A stretch of DNA of 64,000 bases from Streptomyces spinoverrucosus. GTDB lineage: Bacteria; Actinomycetota; Actinomycetes; Streptomycetales; Streptomycetaceae. Shown here piece after piece: positions 24,663-33,611 of the stretch. Numbering within the stretch: the first letter of the stretch is position 1; each line of letters opens with the position of its first letter. The notes below the pieces were generated by a model. The model was not told where the DNA came from. It did no database searches and was given only the letters and a program-made list of their open reading frames with translations. A program made the position numbers and the translations under genes. Location of the stretch: assembly GCF_006539505.1 (NCBI RefSeq), contig NZ_BJND01000040.1, positions 1 to 64,000 of the forward strand, read 5' to 3'.

Positions 24663-25595
24663 ATGCCAGCGAGCTATGCGTATCTCGGTCCCGAGGGCAC
24701 CTTCACCGAAGTAGCTCTGCGTACGCTGCCGGAGGCGGCGACCCGCGAGCTGATCCCGTACGTGTCCGTGCAGTCCGCGCTCGACGCGGTGCGCGCGGGT
24801 GAGGCCGAGGCCGCGTTCGTGCCGATCGAGAACTCCGTCGAGGGCGGCATCACGACCACCCTCGACGAGCTGGTCGCGGGCGAACCGCTGATGATCTACC
24901 GCGAGGTGCTGCTGTCGATCACCTTCGCGCTGCTGGTCAGGCCGGGCACCAAGCTCTCGGACATCAAGACGGTCTCCGCGCATCCGGCGGCCCAGCCGCA
25001 GGTGCGCAACTGGCTGAAGAAACATCTCCCGGACGCCATCTGGGAGTCGGCCGCCTCGAACGCCGATGCCGCACGCCTGGTCCAGGAGGGTCAGTACGAC
25101 GCCGCCTTCGCGGGTGAGTTCGCGGCCGCCCGGTACGGCCTGGTGGCCCTGGAGACCGGGATCCACGACGCGGAGAACGCGCAGACCCGGTTCGTGCTGG
25201 TCGGCCGCCCCGCCCGGCCTGCCGCGCCGAGCGGGGCGGACAAGACGTCCGTGGTGCTGTGGCAGCGCGACGACCACCCCGGCGGCCTGCGCGACCTGCT
25301 GGGCGAGTTCGCCACCCGGGGTATCAACCTGATGCTGCTCCAGTCCCGGCCCACAGGCGCCGGTATCGGCAACTACTGCTTCTGCATCGACGCCGAGGGC
25401 CACATCTCCGACCGCCGGGTCGCCGAGGCGCTGACGGGGCTCAAGCGGATCTGCCTGCAGGTGCGCTTCCTCGGCTCGTACCCCCGCGCGGACGTGAAGC
25501 CGGCGGATGTGCAGCCTCCGCTGCCCGGTACGTCGGACGACGAGTTCACGTCGGCGGCGGACTGGGTGGCTCGGTGCCAGGACGGCCGGTTCTAG
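24663..25595 (+). CDS. pheA: Prephenate dehydratase
   Basis: The 310-residue enzyme makes phenylpyruvate from prephenate in phenylalanine synthesis. The catalytic domain (about 1-185) shows YLGPEGTFTEVAL, VPIENSVEGG and the active-site motif AQTRFVLV. The ACT domain (about 195-275) contains GGLRDLLGEFATRGINL and LQSRP, the equivalent of the ESRP motif used for phenylalanine feedback binding. It is not fused to chorismate mutase, as usual in actinobacteria. A 540-bp spacer rich in DnaA boxes follows. Confidence 0.95.
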   Translation: MPASYAYLGPEGTFTEVALRTLPEAATRELIPYVSVQSALDAVRAGEAEAAFVPIENSVEGGITTTLDELVAGEPLMIYREVLLSITFALLVRPGTKLSDIKTVSAHPAAQPQVRNWLKKHLPDAIWESAASNADAARLVQEGQYDAAFAGEFAAARYGLVALETGIHDAENAQTRFVLVGRPARPAAPSGADKTSVVLWQRDDHPGGLRDLLGEFATRGINLMLLQSRPTGAGIGNYCFCIDAEGHISDRRVAEALTGLKRICLQVRFLGSYPRADVKPADVQPPLPGTSDDEFTSAADWVARCQDGRF

Positions 25596-25629
25596 TCAGT
25601 CACCGGTCAGTCTTACCTGCGTATTTTCG

Positions 25630-25941
25630 TTATCCACAGGCGTTATCCACAGGTCCGCTTCTCGACCTGGGGACAAGTCGACAGCGAACCATGACCCTGT
25701 CGACAAATCGCCCTACAGGGCCTCCCGGCGTCCACCAGCGCGCAGGTCACCCTTCGTCCACTCTTTTCCTTCGGGCAACTCTTTGGAGCGATGTATTTCC
25801 ACTCGAAAGCGGGCGTAAGGGAGGTTTGCCCTGGGAATCCAAAGATCCATCAGCGCGCTTCGGATTGATCAATTCCGAATCCACAGATCTTCCGCACACC
25901 CTGTGGATAACTTTTCGGGAGGCATGGATTCCTGTGGACAA
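25630..25941. other. DnaA-box cluster between pheA and serS
   Basis: Perfect boxes TTATCCACA lie at 25630-25638 and 25643-25651 (13 bp apart, plus strand). Reverse-strand boxes lie at 25902-25910 (TTATCCACA) and 25933-25941 (TTGTCCACA). One-mismatch boxes on the reverse strand lie at 25668-25676 and 25698-25706. The spacer (25596-26136) contains no convincing gene. Clusters of this kind outside oriC have been described in S. coelicolor as DnaA-titrating sites; this one occupies a comparable position (inference from gene order). Confidence 0.75.
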
Positions 25942-26136
25942 CCGAGACCCCAAGTCCCGCTCCCCACAAGGAAATCCAGTCAACCGGTCGCCCCTCGACT
26001 GACCCGATCAAGGGATCGGGAAGATCATTATTGACGAGGGTGCACAACAGCTGGCAATTACCGCATAACGTAACGTAAGCCGCAGCTCGGAATAGTGAGT
26101 CGTGGGCCGTCACCCCGCACCGGTAGCCTTGAGCGC

Positions 26137-27414
26137 GTGATTGACCTTCGCCTGCTCCGTGAGGACCCCGACCGTGCGCGCGCCTCCCAGCGCGCCCGTG
26201 GAGAGGACGTCGCGCTCGTCGACGCTCTCCTGTCTGCCGACGAGCGGCGCAGGTCGTCCGGCGTCCGCTTCGACGAGCTGCGCGCCGAGCAGAAGGGGCT
26301 CGGCAAGCTGATCCCCAAGGCCACCGGGGACGAGAAGGCCGAGCTGCTGAAGAAGGCAAGTCAGCTCGCCGCCGACGTCAAGGCCGCCGACGCGGAGCGC
26401 GACGCGGCCGACGCCGAGACCCAGGAGCTGCTCCTCAAGCTCGGCAACCTCGTCCACCCGGATGTGCCCGTGGGCGGCGAGGAGGACTTCGTCACCCTGG
26501 AGACGCACGGCACGATCCGCGACTTCGCCGCCGAGGGCTTCGAGCCCAAGGACCACCTTGAGCTCGGCCAGCTGCTCGGCGCGATCGACGTCGAGCGCGG
26601 CGCGAAGGTCTCCGGCTCGCGCTTCTACTTCCTCACCGGGGTGGGCGCACTGCTGGAGCTGGCCCTGGTGAACGCCGCGATGGCGCAGGCCACGGCGGCC
26701 GGCTTCACACCGATGCTGACGCCGGCGCTGGTCCGTCCGCAGGCCATGGGCGGTACGGGCTTCCTCGGCCAGGCCTCCCAGGACGTCTACCACCTCGACA
26801 GCGACGACCTGTACCTGGTCGGCACCTCCGAGGTGGCGCTCGCCGGCTACCACATGGACGAGATCCTCGACGCCGACCGCCTTCCCCTGCGCTACGCGGG
26901 TTTCTCGCCCTGCTTCCGCCGCGAGGCGGGCTCGCACGGCAAGGACACCCGGGGCATCTTCCGCGTGCACCAGTTCGACAAGGTCGAGATGTTCTCGTAC
27001 GTCGCTCCCGAGGATTCGCAGGCCGAGCACCAGCGCCTGCTGGAGTGGGAGAAGCAGTGGCTGACCTCGCTGGAGCTGCCGTACCGGGTCATCGACGTCG
27101 CCTCGGGTGACCTGGGCGCCTCGGCCGCGCGCAAGTTCGACTGCGAGGCGTGGATCCCGACGCAGGGCAAGTACCGCGAGCTGACCTCGACCTCGGACTG
27201 CACCGAGTTCCAGTCCCGCCGCCTGTCGATCCGCGTCCGTGAGGGGAAGACCGTACGGCCGCTGGCGACGCTGAACGGCACCCTGTGCGCCGTACCGCGC
27301 ACGATCGTCGCGATCCTCGAGAACCATCAGCAGGCCGACGGCTCCGTGCGCGTGCCCGAGGTGCTGCGTCCGTATCTGGGCGGCCGGGAGGTCCTGGAGC
27401 CGGTGGCCAAGTGA
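26137..27414 (+). CDS. serS: Seryl-tRNA synthetase
   Basis: The 425-residue class II synthetase has the N-terminal coiled-coil arm (about 25-110) that grips the long variable arm of tRNA-Ser. The catalytic core includes motif 2 (FRREAGSHGKDTRGIFRVHQF region) and motif 3 (NGTLCAVPRTIVAILENHQ). The GTG at 26137 begins the conserved VIDLRLLREDP start. Two tRNA-Ser genes lie in the same window (5145 and 28286). Its stop overlaps the start of the HAD gene (GTGA). Confidence 0.97.
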   Translation: MIDLRLLREDPDRARASQRARGEDVALVDALLSADERRRSSGVRFDELRAEQKGLGKLIPKATGDEKAELLKKASQLAADVKAADAERDAADAETQELLLKLGNLVHPDVPVGGEEDFVTLETHGTIRDFAAEGFEPKDHLELGQLLGAIDVERGAKVSGSRFYFLTGVGALLELALVNAAMAQATAAGFTPMLTPALVRPQAMGGTGFLGQASQDVYHLDSDDLYLVGTSEVALAGYHMDEILDADRLPLRYAGFSPCFRREAGSHGKDTRGIFRVHQFDKVEMFSYVAPEDSQAEHQRLLEWEKQWLTSLELPYRVIDVASGDLGASAARKFDCEAWIPTQGKYRELTSTSDCTEFQSRRLSIRVREGKTVRPLATLNGTLCAVPRTIVAILENHQQADGSVRVPEVLRPYLGGREVLEPVAK

Positions 27415-28229
27415 GCGACACGGCTCCCGCCGCACGGTTCCCCTACCGGCTGATCGCCACCGACCTCGACGGCACGCTGCTGCGCTCCGACGAGTCGGTC
27501 TCGCGACGCACCCGGGATGCGCTCGCCGCGGCCACCGCGGCGGGCGCCGCGCACATCGTCGTCACCGGGCGCGCGGTCCCGTGGACCCGGCACATCCTCG
27601 ACGACCTCGGCTACAGCGGCCTCGCCGTCTGCGGCCAGGGCGCACAGGTGTACGACGCCGGTGAGCACCGCCTGCTGACGTCGGTGACCCTGGACCGGCA
27701 GCTGGCGGGGGTGGCCCTGGCCAAGATCGAGGCGGAGGTCGGCCCGCTGTATCTGGCGGCGAGCCGCGACGGCCTGGACGGCGAGGTGCTGGTCGGGCCG
27801 GGGTACGCGCTCCAGGGCGGGCTCCCCGCGACGCCCTTCACGGAAGTCTCCGACCTCTGGTCGGCGCCGCTGAACAAGATCTACATCCAGCACCCGACCC
27901 TGACCGACGACGAACTCGCGGAGGTCGCCCAGCGGGCCGCGGGCGGTTTCGTCACCGTCACCATGGCGGGCCAGGGCATCGTCGAACTCCTCCCCCTCGG
28001 CCTGTCCAAGGCGACGGGGCTGTCGCTGGCGGCCCGGCGGCTGGGTGTGAAGGCCGCGGACACCATCGCCTTCGGCGACATGCCCAACGACATCCCGATG
28101 TTCGCCTGGGCGGCCCGGGGCGTGGCGATGGCCAACGCCCACGAGGAACTGCGGGCGGTGGCGGACGAGGTGACCGCGTCCAACGAGGAGGACGGGATCG
28201 CGGTGGTGGTGGAGCGGTTGCTGGGCTGA
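27411..28229 (+). CDS. Cof-type HAD phosphatase
   Basis: The 272-residue protein is a class IIB HAD hydrolase with the nucleophile Asp18 in DLDGTLLRSDE, motif II in VVTGRAV, the conserved Lys in LPLGLSKATGL and motif IV in FGDMPNDIPMF. It presumably hydrolyses small phosphorylated metabolites. The GTG start overlaps the serS stop by 4 bp, so it is translationally coupled to serS. A paralogue with the same motifs lies at 38215-39084. Confidence 0.88.
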   Translation: MSDTAPAARFPYRLIATDLDGTLLRSDESVSRRTRDALAAATAAGAAHIVVTGRAVPWTRHILDDLGYSGLAVCGQGAQVYDAGEHRLLTSVTLDRQLAGVALAKIEAEVGPLYLAASRDGLDGEVLVGPGYALQGGLPATPFTEVSDLWSAPLNKIYIQHPTLTDDELAEVAQRAAGGFVTVTMAGQGIVELLPLGLSKATGLSLAARRLGVKAADTIAFGDMPNDIPMFAWAARGVAMANAHEELRAVADEVTASNEEDGIAVVVERLLG

Positions 28230-28284
28230 CCCAGCGGCTACGCATCTCACCCTGAAGTTGGCGCAGTCCCAGTGACAACGTTGC

Positions 28285-28373
<89 letters not shown>

Positions 28374-28655
28374 GGGTGGGCGGCCCACGCGAGAGCGACA
28401 TCGCGTGCTCGAAGCGGCCGCCCCGGGCAGCTCCCCGTGCGGGGCGGACTCGACGGAGCGGTGGCGACTACTCCGGAGTCCGCCGCGGGCTGCCCTGACG
28501 GGAGCTGGACGTACTGCCGTGCATGGACATCGTCCGGCTCCTCTCCCAGACCGTGGCGCCGGACTCACCGTCCGGCGATGTGGACAGAACTACTATGTCG
28601 TCACGGTGAGTTGGCCGCCACTGATTAAAAGGCCGGGTGAGGCCGCGTACGTCCG
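28374..28655. other. Gene-free spacer
   Basis: This spacer of about 280 bp between the tRNA and the small acidic/basic protein gene has no reading frame with a ribosome site and codon bias that I accept. It should hold the tRNA-Ser promoter. Confidence 0.4.
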
Positions 28656-28898
28656 CTACCGGCGGCGCCACTTGCGGCGGCGCGCCTTGCTGAAGAACCA
28701 TCCCGCGGGCGGCTCGTCGGAGCGCCACGGCTGTGGCTCGGGCTTCTCACGGCGCCAGCGGGCGGTCAACATGCGGGCGCGGGCGGACGGTTCCGACGTT
28801 TCGGCCGCGCGTATGAAGTCGTCGTCCAGGACCAGGTCGTCCCAGGCGTCGTCCCCGGACTGTCCGCGCTCCTCGTGTCCCGACATCCCGCCTGCCAT
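28656..28898 (-). CDS. Small acidic-to-basic hypothetical protein
   Basis: The 80-residue product begins acidic (GDDAWDDLVLDDDFIRAAE) and ends strongly basic and Trp-rich (EEPPAGWFF-like, then SKARRRKWRRR). The start at 28898 follows GGAGG by 6 bases. Proteins of this layout (DDxFVRAA-E, ARMLTARW, PW, GWFFSK) recur in Streptomyces and look conserved, but no function is known. It is probably downstream of the ABC transporter operon, separated by a terminator. Confidence 0.7.
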   Translation of the reverse strand: MAGGMSGHEERGQSGDDAWDDLVLDDDFIRAAETSEPSARARMLTARWRREKPEPQPWRSDEPPAGWFFSKARRRKWRRR

Positions 28899-28967
28899 CC
28901 CCGTCCTCCAGTTCGTGCAGTGCATCCCCTTCATCCAGTGTGCCTGGACAGAGGTGAAGCCCCCGTC

Positions 28968-28997
28968 AGGTCCGGGCCCTGTCAGGGGCCCGGACCT
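28968..28997 (-). terminator. Terminator of the ABC exporter operon
   Basis: A perfect 12-bp stem, AGGTCCGGGCCC (28968-28979) with GGGCCCGGACCT (28986-28997), has a 6-base loop. It lies 9 bp after the last permease gene on the minus strand. Confidence 0.8.
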
Positions 28998-29005
28998 TTA
29001 CTCCG

Positions 29006-29725
29006 CTACTCCTCGCCTGCCAGCGTCAGCGACCGCAGCTTCTGCCCGGCGTACCAGGTGGCCAGCACGGTGACCACGACCAGCAGCACCGTCGCCGTCG
29101 GCAGCCCGACGTCCGAGGTCACCAGCTCACCGTTCCCGACGCGGTGGGCAACCGCCAGCGACCACTGCTGGACGCTGAGGGTGCGCGCTCCGGACACCAG
29201 GGAGCCGAACAGGGCCTCCCAGACCAGCGCGTAGACCAGGCCGAACACCACCGCGTGCCGGGAGACCGTGCCGAGCAGCAGGAAGAGCGCGGCGTAGGCG
29301 ATGGAGGCGACCAGCGCGGCCACCGTGTAGGCGACGGCGATCTGCTGGCTGTTGCCGTTCAGGATGAACCCTGCGATCAGCGTGGGCACCGCCGAGAACA
29401 CCATGGTCACCGCGATCGCCACGATCAGCTTGGTGAAGATGATCGTGGGCCGCTTCACCGGCTTGGACAGCAGATACACCACCGAGCCGTCGTCGATCTC
29501 CGGGCCGATCGCGCCCGTGCCCGCGATGACGCCGATGATCGGCACCATCGTGGCCAGCGCGAGCCCGCCCAGCAGATCGGCCGCCGTCTGGTCGTCGGCT
29601 CCGGCGAGGCCGCGCACGACCACGGAGATCGCGATCAGCAGCAGGGGCAGCGCGCCGAGGATGAGGGCCCGGCGCCGGCCGAGCAGGGCCCGGTAGGTGA
29701 GCCGGGCGACTGTGGGGTCGTACAT
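29006..29725 (-). CDS. ABC-2 type exporter permease
   Basis: The 239-residue protein has about six predicted spans (first near 20-38, last near 205-225) and belongs to the ABC-2 permease group with GSVVYLLSKPVKRPTII between spans. It lies 10 bp after the ATPase gene and forms the second half of a duplicated permease/ATPase operon (29006-32537). The substrate is unknown; similar pairs export lipids, peptides or antibiotics. Confidence 0.85.
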   Translation of the reverse strand: MYDPTVARLTYRALLGRRRALILGALPLLLIAISVVVRGLAGADDQTAADLLGGLALATMVPIIGVIAGTGAIGPEIDDGSVVYLLSKPVKRPTIIFTKLIVAIAVTMVFSAVPTLIAGFILNGNSQQIAVAYTVAALVASIAYAALFLLLGTVSRHAVVFGLVYALVWEALFGSLVSGARTLSVQQWSLAVAHRVGNGELVTSDVGLPTATVLLVVVTVLATWYAGQKLRSLTLAGEE

Positions 29726-29735
29726 CTTTGGCCTC

Positions 29736-30647
29736 CTACGCCGCGACCAGATACGAGAACACGGACTCGAGGGACTCGTCGGACGGCGAGACCGTCAGCA
29801 GACGGATGCCGTGGTCCCGGGCCACCCGCGGCAGCAGGGCGGTGAAGCGGCCGAAGTCGACGGCCTGGACGCGCAGCGCGCCCTCGGTGAGGTCGACTTC
29901 GATGCCGGACGTCGACGGGTCGGCGATCAGCGCGGCCGCGAGGGCGCGGTCGTCGCTGGAACGCACCAGGTAGCGGTGCGGCCGGTCGGTCATCAGGCGG
30001 CGGATCTTGCGGAAGTCACCGCTGGCCGCGTGCCGTCCGGCGACCACGACCTCGATGTGCCAGGCGAGTTGCTCGACCTCTTCGAGGATGTGCGAGGAGA
30101 ACAGCACCGTGCGGCCCTCGTCGCCCATCCGCCGCAGCAGGTCCATCAGCTGCATGCGCTGGCGCGGGTCCATACCGTTGAAGGGCTCGTCCAGCAGGAG
30201 CAGCGAGGGGTCGTGGACCAGCGCGCTCGCCATCTTCACGCGCTGCCGCATGCCCTTGGAGTAGGTGGCGATCTTGCGGTCCTGCGCGTACTCCATCTCG
30301 ACCGTCGCGAGGGCCTTCTGGGCGGCCTTGGCGCCGAGGCCGTGCAACTCGGCGTTGGCGACGACGAATTCGCGGCCGGTGAGGAAGTCGTACATCGCCT
30401 CGCGCTCGGGGACGATGCCGATGTGCTGGTAGATCTTCTCGTTGCGCCAGACCTGCTGGCCGTCGAGGGTGACCGTGCCGGTCGAGGGAGCCAGGAAGCC
30501 GCCCATCATGTTGATCAGGGTGGACTTCCCGGCGCCGTTGGGGCCGAGCAGGCCGGTGACGCCGGGGCCGATCGTCATGGTGATGTCGTTGACGGCGACG
30601 ACGTTGCCGAACCAGCGGGAGACGTGGTCGATGGAGAGCGTGGTCAC
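29736..30647 (-). CDS. ABC transporter ATP-binding protein
   Basis: The 303-residue ATPase shows Walker A (GPNGAGKST), the signature region (YSKGMRQRVKMA, degenerate LSGGQ), Walker B (LLLLDEPFNGMDP) and the H-loop (SSHILEEVE). The C-terminal 80 residues form an accessory domain. The GTG at 30647 is chosen because it overlaps the upstream stop (GTGA) and conserved sequence begins there; the frame is open far upstream only by GC bias. It pairs with the permease at 29006-29725. Confidence 0.9.
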   Translation of the reverse strand: MTTLSIDHVSRWFGNVVAVNDITMTIGPGVTGLLGPNGAGKSTLINMMGGFLAPSTGTVTLDGQQVWRNEKIYQHIGIVPEREAMYDFLTGREFVVANAELHGLGAKAAQKALATVEMEYAQDRKIATYSKGMRQRVKMASALVHDPSLLLLDEPFNGMDPRQRMQLMDLLRRMGDEGRTVLFSSHILEEVEQLAWHIEVVVAGRHAASGDFRKIRRLMTDRPHRYLVRSSDDRALAAALIADPSTSGIEVDLTEGALRVQAVDFGRFTALLPRVARDHGIRLLTVSPSDESLESVFSYLVAA

Positions 30648-31552
30648 AGTCCCACCTTCTTGTAGCGGCGCATCAGCAGGCCGTAGCTCGCGGCGATGAG
30701 GCCCAGGGTGACGATGACGTAGACGACGCCCTCGGCGTTCGTGGGGCCGACCCCGCCCGGGAACGCCGAGTCCGCGCCGAGGAAGGCGGACTGCACTCCG
30801 TCGATGAGGGTGATGGGTGAGAAGAGGCCGATCCAGGCGATGGAGTCCGAGGTGCCCTGCGCGTCGGCGATGGCCTGCAGGGTGGACACCGCGCCGTAGG
30901 AGATGGTCAGCACGGCGATCACGGCCGCGATGCCGAAGCCGCGGCGCGGCGTGACCGACGCGATGACCAGGCCGATGCCTGCGAAGAGCAGCGAGAGCAG
31001 TGCCACGGAGACGAGTCCCTGTGCGAATCCCTTGGTCTGGTCGGCGAAGTCGAGCTTGGCCAGCAGCGCGCCCACATAGAGGACGAGCAGCGGGGCGGCG
31101 GTGAGGATGAACATCGCCGAGGCCAGCGCCGCGTACTTCGCGCGCACATAGTCCGCGGTCTCGATGGGCCGCGAGAAGTACAGCGGCACCGTCTTGAATC
31201 GCAGGTCGCGCGAGACGGCCTGGGGCGCCTGCGAGGCGATGTACAGGCTGATCACCGCCTGCATGATGATCGCGTAGCGCGTGTAGCCGACCGGCAGGTC
31301 GTTGGCCTTGGTGGCGACCGCGACGGCGACCATGATGGCCGCGGGCACGCACATCACCACGAACAGCAGCATCGGCAGCACCTTGGACTTCACCGAGCGG
31401 CCGAGGCCGTAGGCGCCGCGCAGGGACTGCGAGTAGAGGGAGCGGCGGGCGTAGGCACGGCCCAGGCGCGGGCCGTCGTACGTGCGGTAGCCGATGTTGT
31501 GGATACGGGTCTGGTCACCCGGCGCCGTGGATACGGGCTGCTCAACCGCCAT
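30644..31552 (-). CDS. ABC-2 type permease with N-terminal soluble leader
   Basis: The 302-residue protein has a ~60-residue cytoplasmic leader (IGYRTYDGPRLGRAYARRSL) then about six spans. The RDLRFKTVPLYFSRPIETADYVRAKY segment is typical of ABC-2 permeases. It overlaps the ATPase gene upstream by 11 bp and the ATPase gene downstream by 4 bp. The start at 31552 fits this overlap. Confidence 0.85.
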   Translation of the reverse strand: MAVEQPVSTAPGDQTRIHNIGYRTYDGPRLGRAYARRSLYSQSLRGAYGLGRSVKSKVLPMLLFVVMCVPAAIMVAVAVATKANDLPVGYTRYAIIMQAVISLYIASQAPQAVSRDLRFKTVPLYFSRPIETADYVRAKYAALASAMFILTAAPLLVLYVGALLAKLDFADQTKGFAQGLVSVALLSLLFAGIGLVIASVTPRRGFGIAAVIAVLTISYGAVSTLQAIADAQGTSDSIAWIGLFSPITLIDGVQSAFLGADSAFPGGVGPTNAEGVVYVIVTLGLIAASYGLLMRRYKKVGL

Positions 31553-32537
31553 GGCGGACCGCCTCCTTCCGCTGCTCGTCGGTGTCCGTGCCGGTGTCCG
31601 CACCGGTGTTCGTGTCGGTCGTGAAGACCTCCGCGATCTGGTGCCGGCGCTGCTCCATGCGGACCAGGCCGAGACCGAGGTCGGCGACCGTGTCGCGGAC
31701 CAGGTCGTAGGTCTCCTCGCCCTGCGCGGTGAGCAGCAGGACATGGCCGGCGCCGGGCAGTCCGCTGCCGGCGTCAACAGTCACCCCGCGCGCGTGGAGC
31801 GCGTCGCGCACCGCGCGGGTGCCGTCCGGGTGCTCGTCGGTGTCGGTGACCTCGATGGCTAGCGTCGTGGTGGTCTGGGTGAAGTCCGTGGTGGAGCTGG
31901 AGCGCAGGAGCTTGCCGCCGTCGACCACGACCACGTGGTCGCAGGTGCGCTCCAACTCGCCCAGCAGGTGCGAGGTGACCAGCACGGAGATGCCGAAGTC
32001 GGTGTAAATCCGGCGGATCAGGCCGAGCATTTCGTCCCGGCCGACCGGGTCGAGGCCGTTGGTCGGCTCGTCCAGGAAGACCAGCTGCGGGTCGTGGACA
32101 AGGGCCTGCGCCAGCTTGACGCGCTGCTTCATGCCGGTCGAGTAGCCGCCGATCGGGCGGTAGCGCTCCTCGTACAGGCCGACATGGCGCAAGGTGTCCG
32201 CGGTGCGCTCGCGCGCGGCGGCGGGCGGGAGGCCGGACATGCGCGCCATATGGACGACGAACTCGGTGGCCGAGACGTCGGGCGGCAGACAGTCGTGCTC
32301 CGGCATGTACCCGACGCGCTCGCGGATGGCGGCGCCCTTGGTGGCGACATCGAGTCCGAGCACTTCGGCGCGGCCCTCGGTGGCGGGGGACAGACCCAGC
32401 AGGATCTTGATCAGTGTGGACTTGCCGGCTCCATTGGCTCCGACGAGTCCGGTCACACCGGGCCCGACGTCCACGGAGAGCCGGTCAAGAGCGGTCACCC
32501 TGGGGAACCGCTTGCTCAGGCTTTCGGTCGCGATCAC
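31542..32537 (-). CDS. ABC transporter ATP-binding protein, first gene of operon
   Basis: The 331-residue ATPase has Walker A (GANGAGKST), the signature YSTGMKQRVKLA, Walker B (LVFLDEPTNGLDP) and the H-loop (TSHLLGELE). The C-terminal third is an extra domain ending in a Thr/Asp-rich repeat (TDTNTGADTGTDTD). I start at the GTG 32537 (VIATESLSKRFPRV), which has GAAG at good spacing; a GTG two codons upstream is possible. Together the four genes encode two ATPase/permease pairs that may form one heteromeric exporter. Confidence 0.88.
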   Translation of the reverse strand: MIATESLSKRFPRVTALDRLSVDVGPGVTGLVGANGAGKSTLIKILLGLSPATEGRAEVLGLDVATKGAAIRERVGYMPEHDCLPPDVSATEFVVHMARMSGLPPAAARERTADTLRHVGLYEERYRPIGGYSTGMKQRVKLAQALVHDPQLVFLDEPTNGLDPVGRDEMLGLIRRIYTDFGISVLVTSHLLGELERTCDHVVVVDGGKLLRSSSTTDFTQTTTTLAIEVTDTDEHPDGTRAVRDALHARGVTVDAGSGLPGAGHVLLLTAQGEETYDLVRDTVADLGLGLVRMEQRRHQIAEVFTTDTNTGADTGTDTDEQRKEAVRHGG

Positions 32538-32619
32538 AGTCACGTCTTCGACCGTAGTGATCCGCGCCACGCAAGTCGTCAGACCGCAGAGCCGTCTTGA
32601 AGTCACCCTCGAGTATTAC

Positions 32620-32636
32620 GGGACCCTAAGGGTCCC
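32620..32636. promoter_or_regulatory. 17-bp palindrome in the divergent promoter region
   Basis: GGGACCC (32620-32626) and GGGTCCC (32630-32636) form a perfect inverted repeat around TAA, about 85 bp upstream of the ABC operon start and 130 bp before the M24 gene. It may be an operator or a short hairpin. Confidence 0.45.
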
Positions 32637-32662
32637 CCTGAGGTCGAACGACGCGCCACGGG

Positions 32663-32671
32663 TTGTCCACA
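32663..32671 (+). other. DnaA box
   Basis: A single perfect TTGTCCACA lies in the spacer between the divergent ABC operon and the M24 peptidase gene. It is part of a scattered set of boxes across the window. Confidence 0.55.
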
Positions 32672-32766
32672 GGCGCAGGCATGCCTATTGACGCAGCCTC
32701 TAACAACTGTCACATTCAGCGGTGTCAAGTTACGAGCACGTACCGCAACCAGTGGGACGGGGTGCC

Positions 32767-33609
32767 ATGGCGACGGCAGTGACCAGTGAACGCTCGGCGG
32801 AGCTGCGTGGGTTCCGCAAGGTGCAGCGACTCGCCTACGAGTGCGCGGAGGCCGTGGCCGCCCAACTGACGCCGGGTGTGACCGAGCGTGAGGCGGCTCG
32901 GATGCAGCGCGAGTGGCTGCGCCAGCGGGGCGTGCGGGACTGGTTCCACCTGCCGTTCGCCTGGTTCGGCGACCGCACGGCGTTCGCGGGCTTCCGCATC
33001 CCGCTGCAGTTCTTCCCCACCAACCGGCGCCTTGAGCCGGGGATGCCGTTCATCCTCGACATGGCACCGGTGTTCGAGGGCCACACGGCGGACATCGGCT
33101 ACTCGGGCTCGCTCGGCATCAATCCCGTACAGAACAAGCTGATGGCCGACCTGGAGGCGCACCGCGAGCTGATCCTGCGCGAGGTGCGCGAGCGGCGCTC
33201 ACTGCGGGAGATCTACGAGGACGTGGACCGCCTCATGGTCCGTCAGGGCTACGCCAACCGGCACCGCGCGTACCCCTTCGGAGTGATCGCCCACAAGGTG
33301 GACCGGGTGCGGGAGCGCCGCTGGTCCCCACGGTTGTTCGGGTTCGGCACACAGTCCCTGAAGGGCCTCGCCGCCGACGCGTTGCACGGCCACCGTGAGG
33401 GCTGGTCCCCGCTCTGGTCGCCGTACCGCTTCTCCGACCACCCGCCGCAGCCGGGTCTGTGGGCGGTCGAACCCCATCTCGGTTTCCGGGGCACGGGCGC
33501 GAAGTTCGAGGAGATCCTCGTCGTCACCGACTCGAAGGACCCCGAGGAGAGCGCCTTCTGGCTGGACGACGATCTGCCGCACGTGCGGCGCTGGGCGGAG
33601 GAGAAGTGA
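32767..33609 (+). CDS. M24-family metallopeptidase (pita-bread fold)
   Basis: The 280-residue protein contains only the catalytic M24 domain. Candidate metal ligands are Asp in PFILDMAPV, Asp in GHTADIGYSG, His in PFGVIAHKVD, Glu in LWAVEPHLGF and Glu in GAKFEEILVV. It lacks the N-terminal domain of aminopeptidase P (compare 14141-15607). The HYR and WFHLPFAWFGDRTAF segments suggest a specialised peptidase or a relative that has changed substrate. It lies 2 bp upstream of the EphD-like gene, so the two form an operon. Confidence 0.85.
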   Translation: MATAVTSERSAELRGFRKVQRLAYECAEAVAAQLTPGVTEREAARMQREWLRQRGVRDWFHLPFAWFGDRTAFAGFRIPLQFFPTNRRLEPGMPFILDMAPVFEGHTADIGYSGSLGINPVQNKLMADLEAHRELILREVRERRSLREIYEDVDRLMVRQGYANRHRAYPFGVIAHKVDRVRERRWSPRLFGFGTQSLKGLAADALHGHREGWSPLWSPYRFSDHPPQPGLWAVEPHLGFRGTGAKFEEILVVTDSKDPEESAFWLDDDLPHVRRWAEEK

Positions 33610-33611
33610 CG

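Noticed and set aside
30644..31777. Longer N-terminus for the ABC permease (start 31777)
   Set aside because: The extra 75 residues overlap the upstream ATPase gene and show no conserved features; the ATG at 31552 fits the operon overlap.
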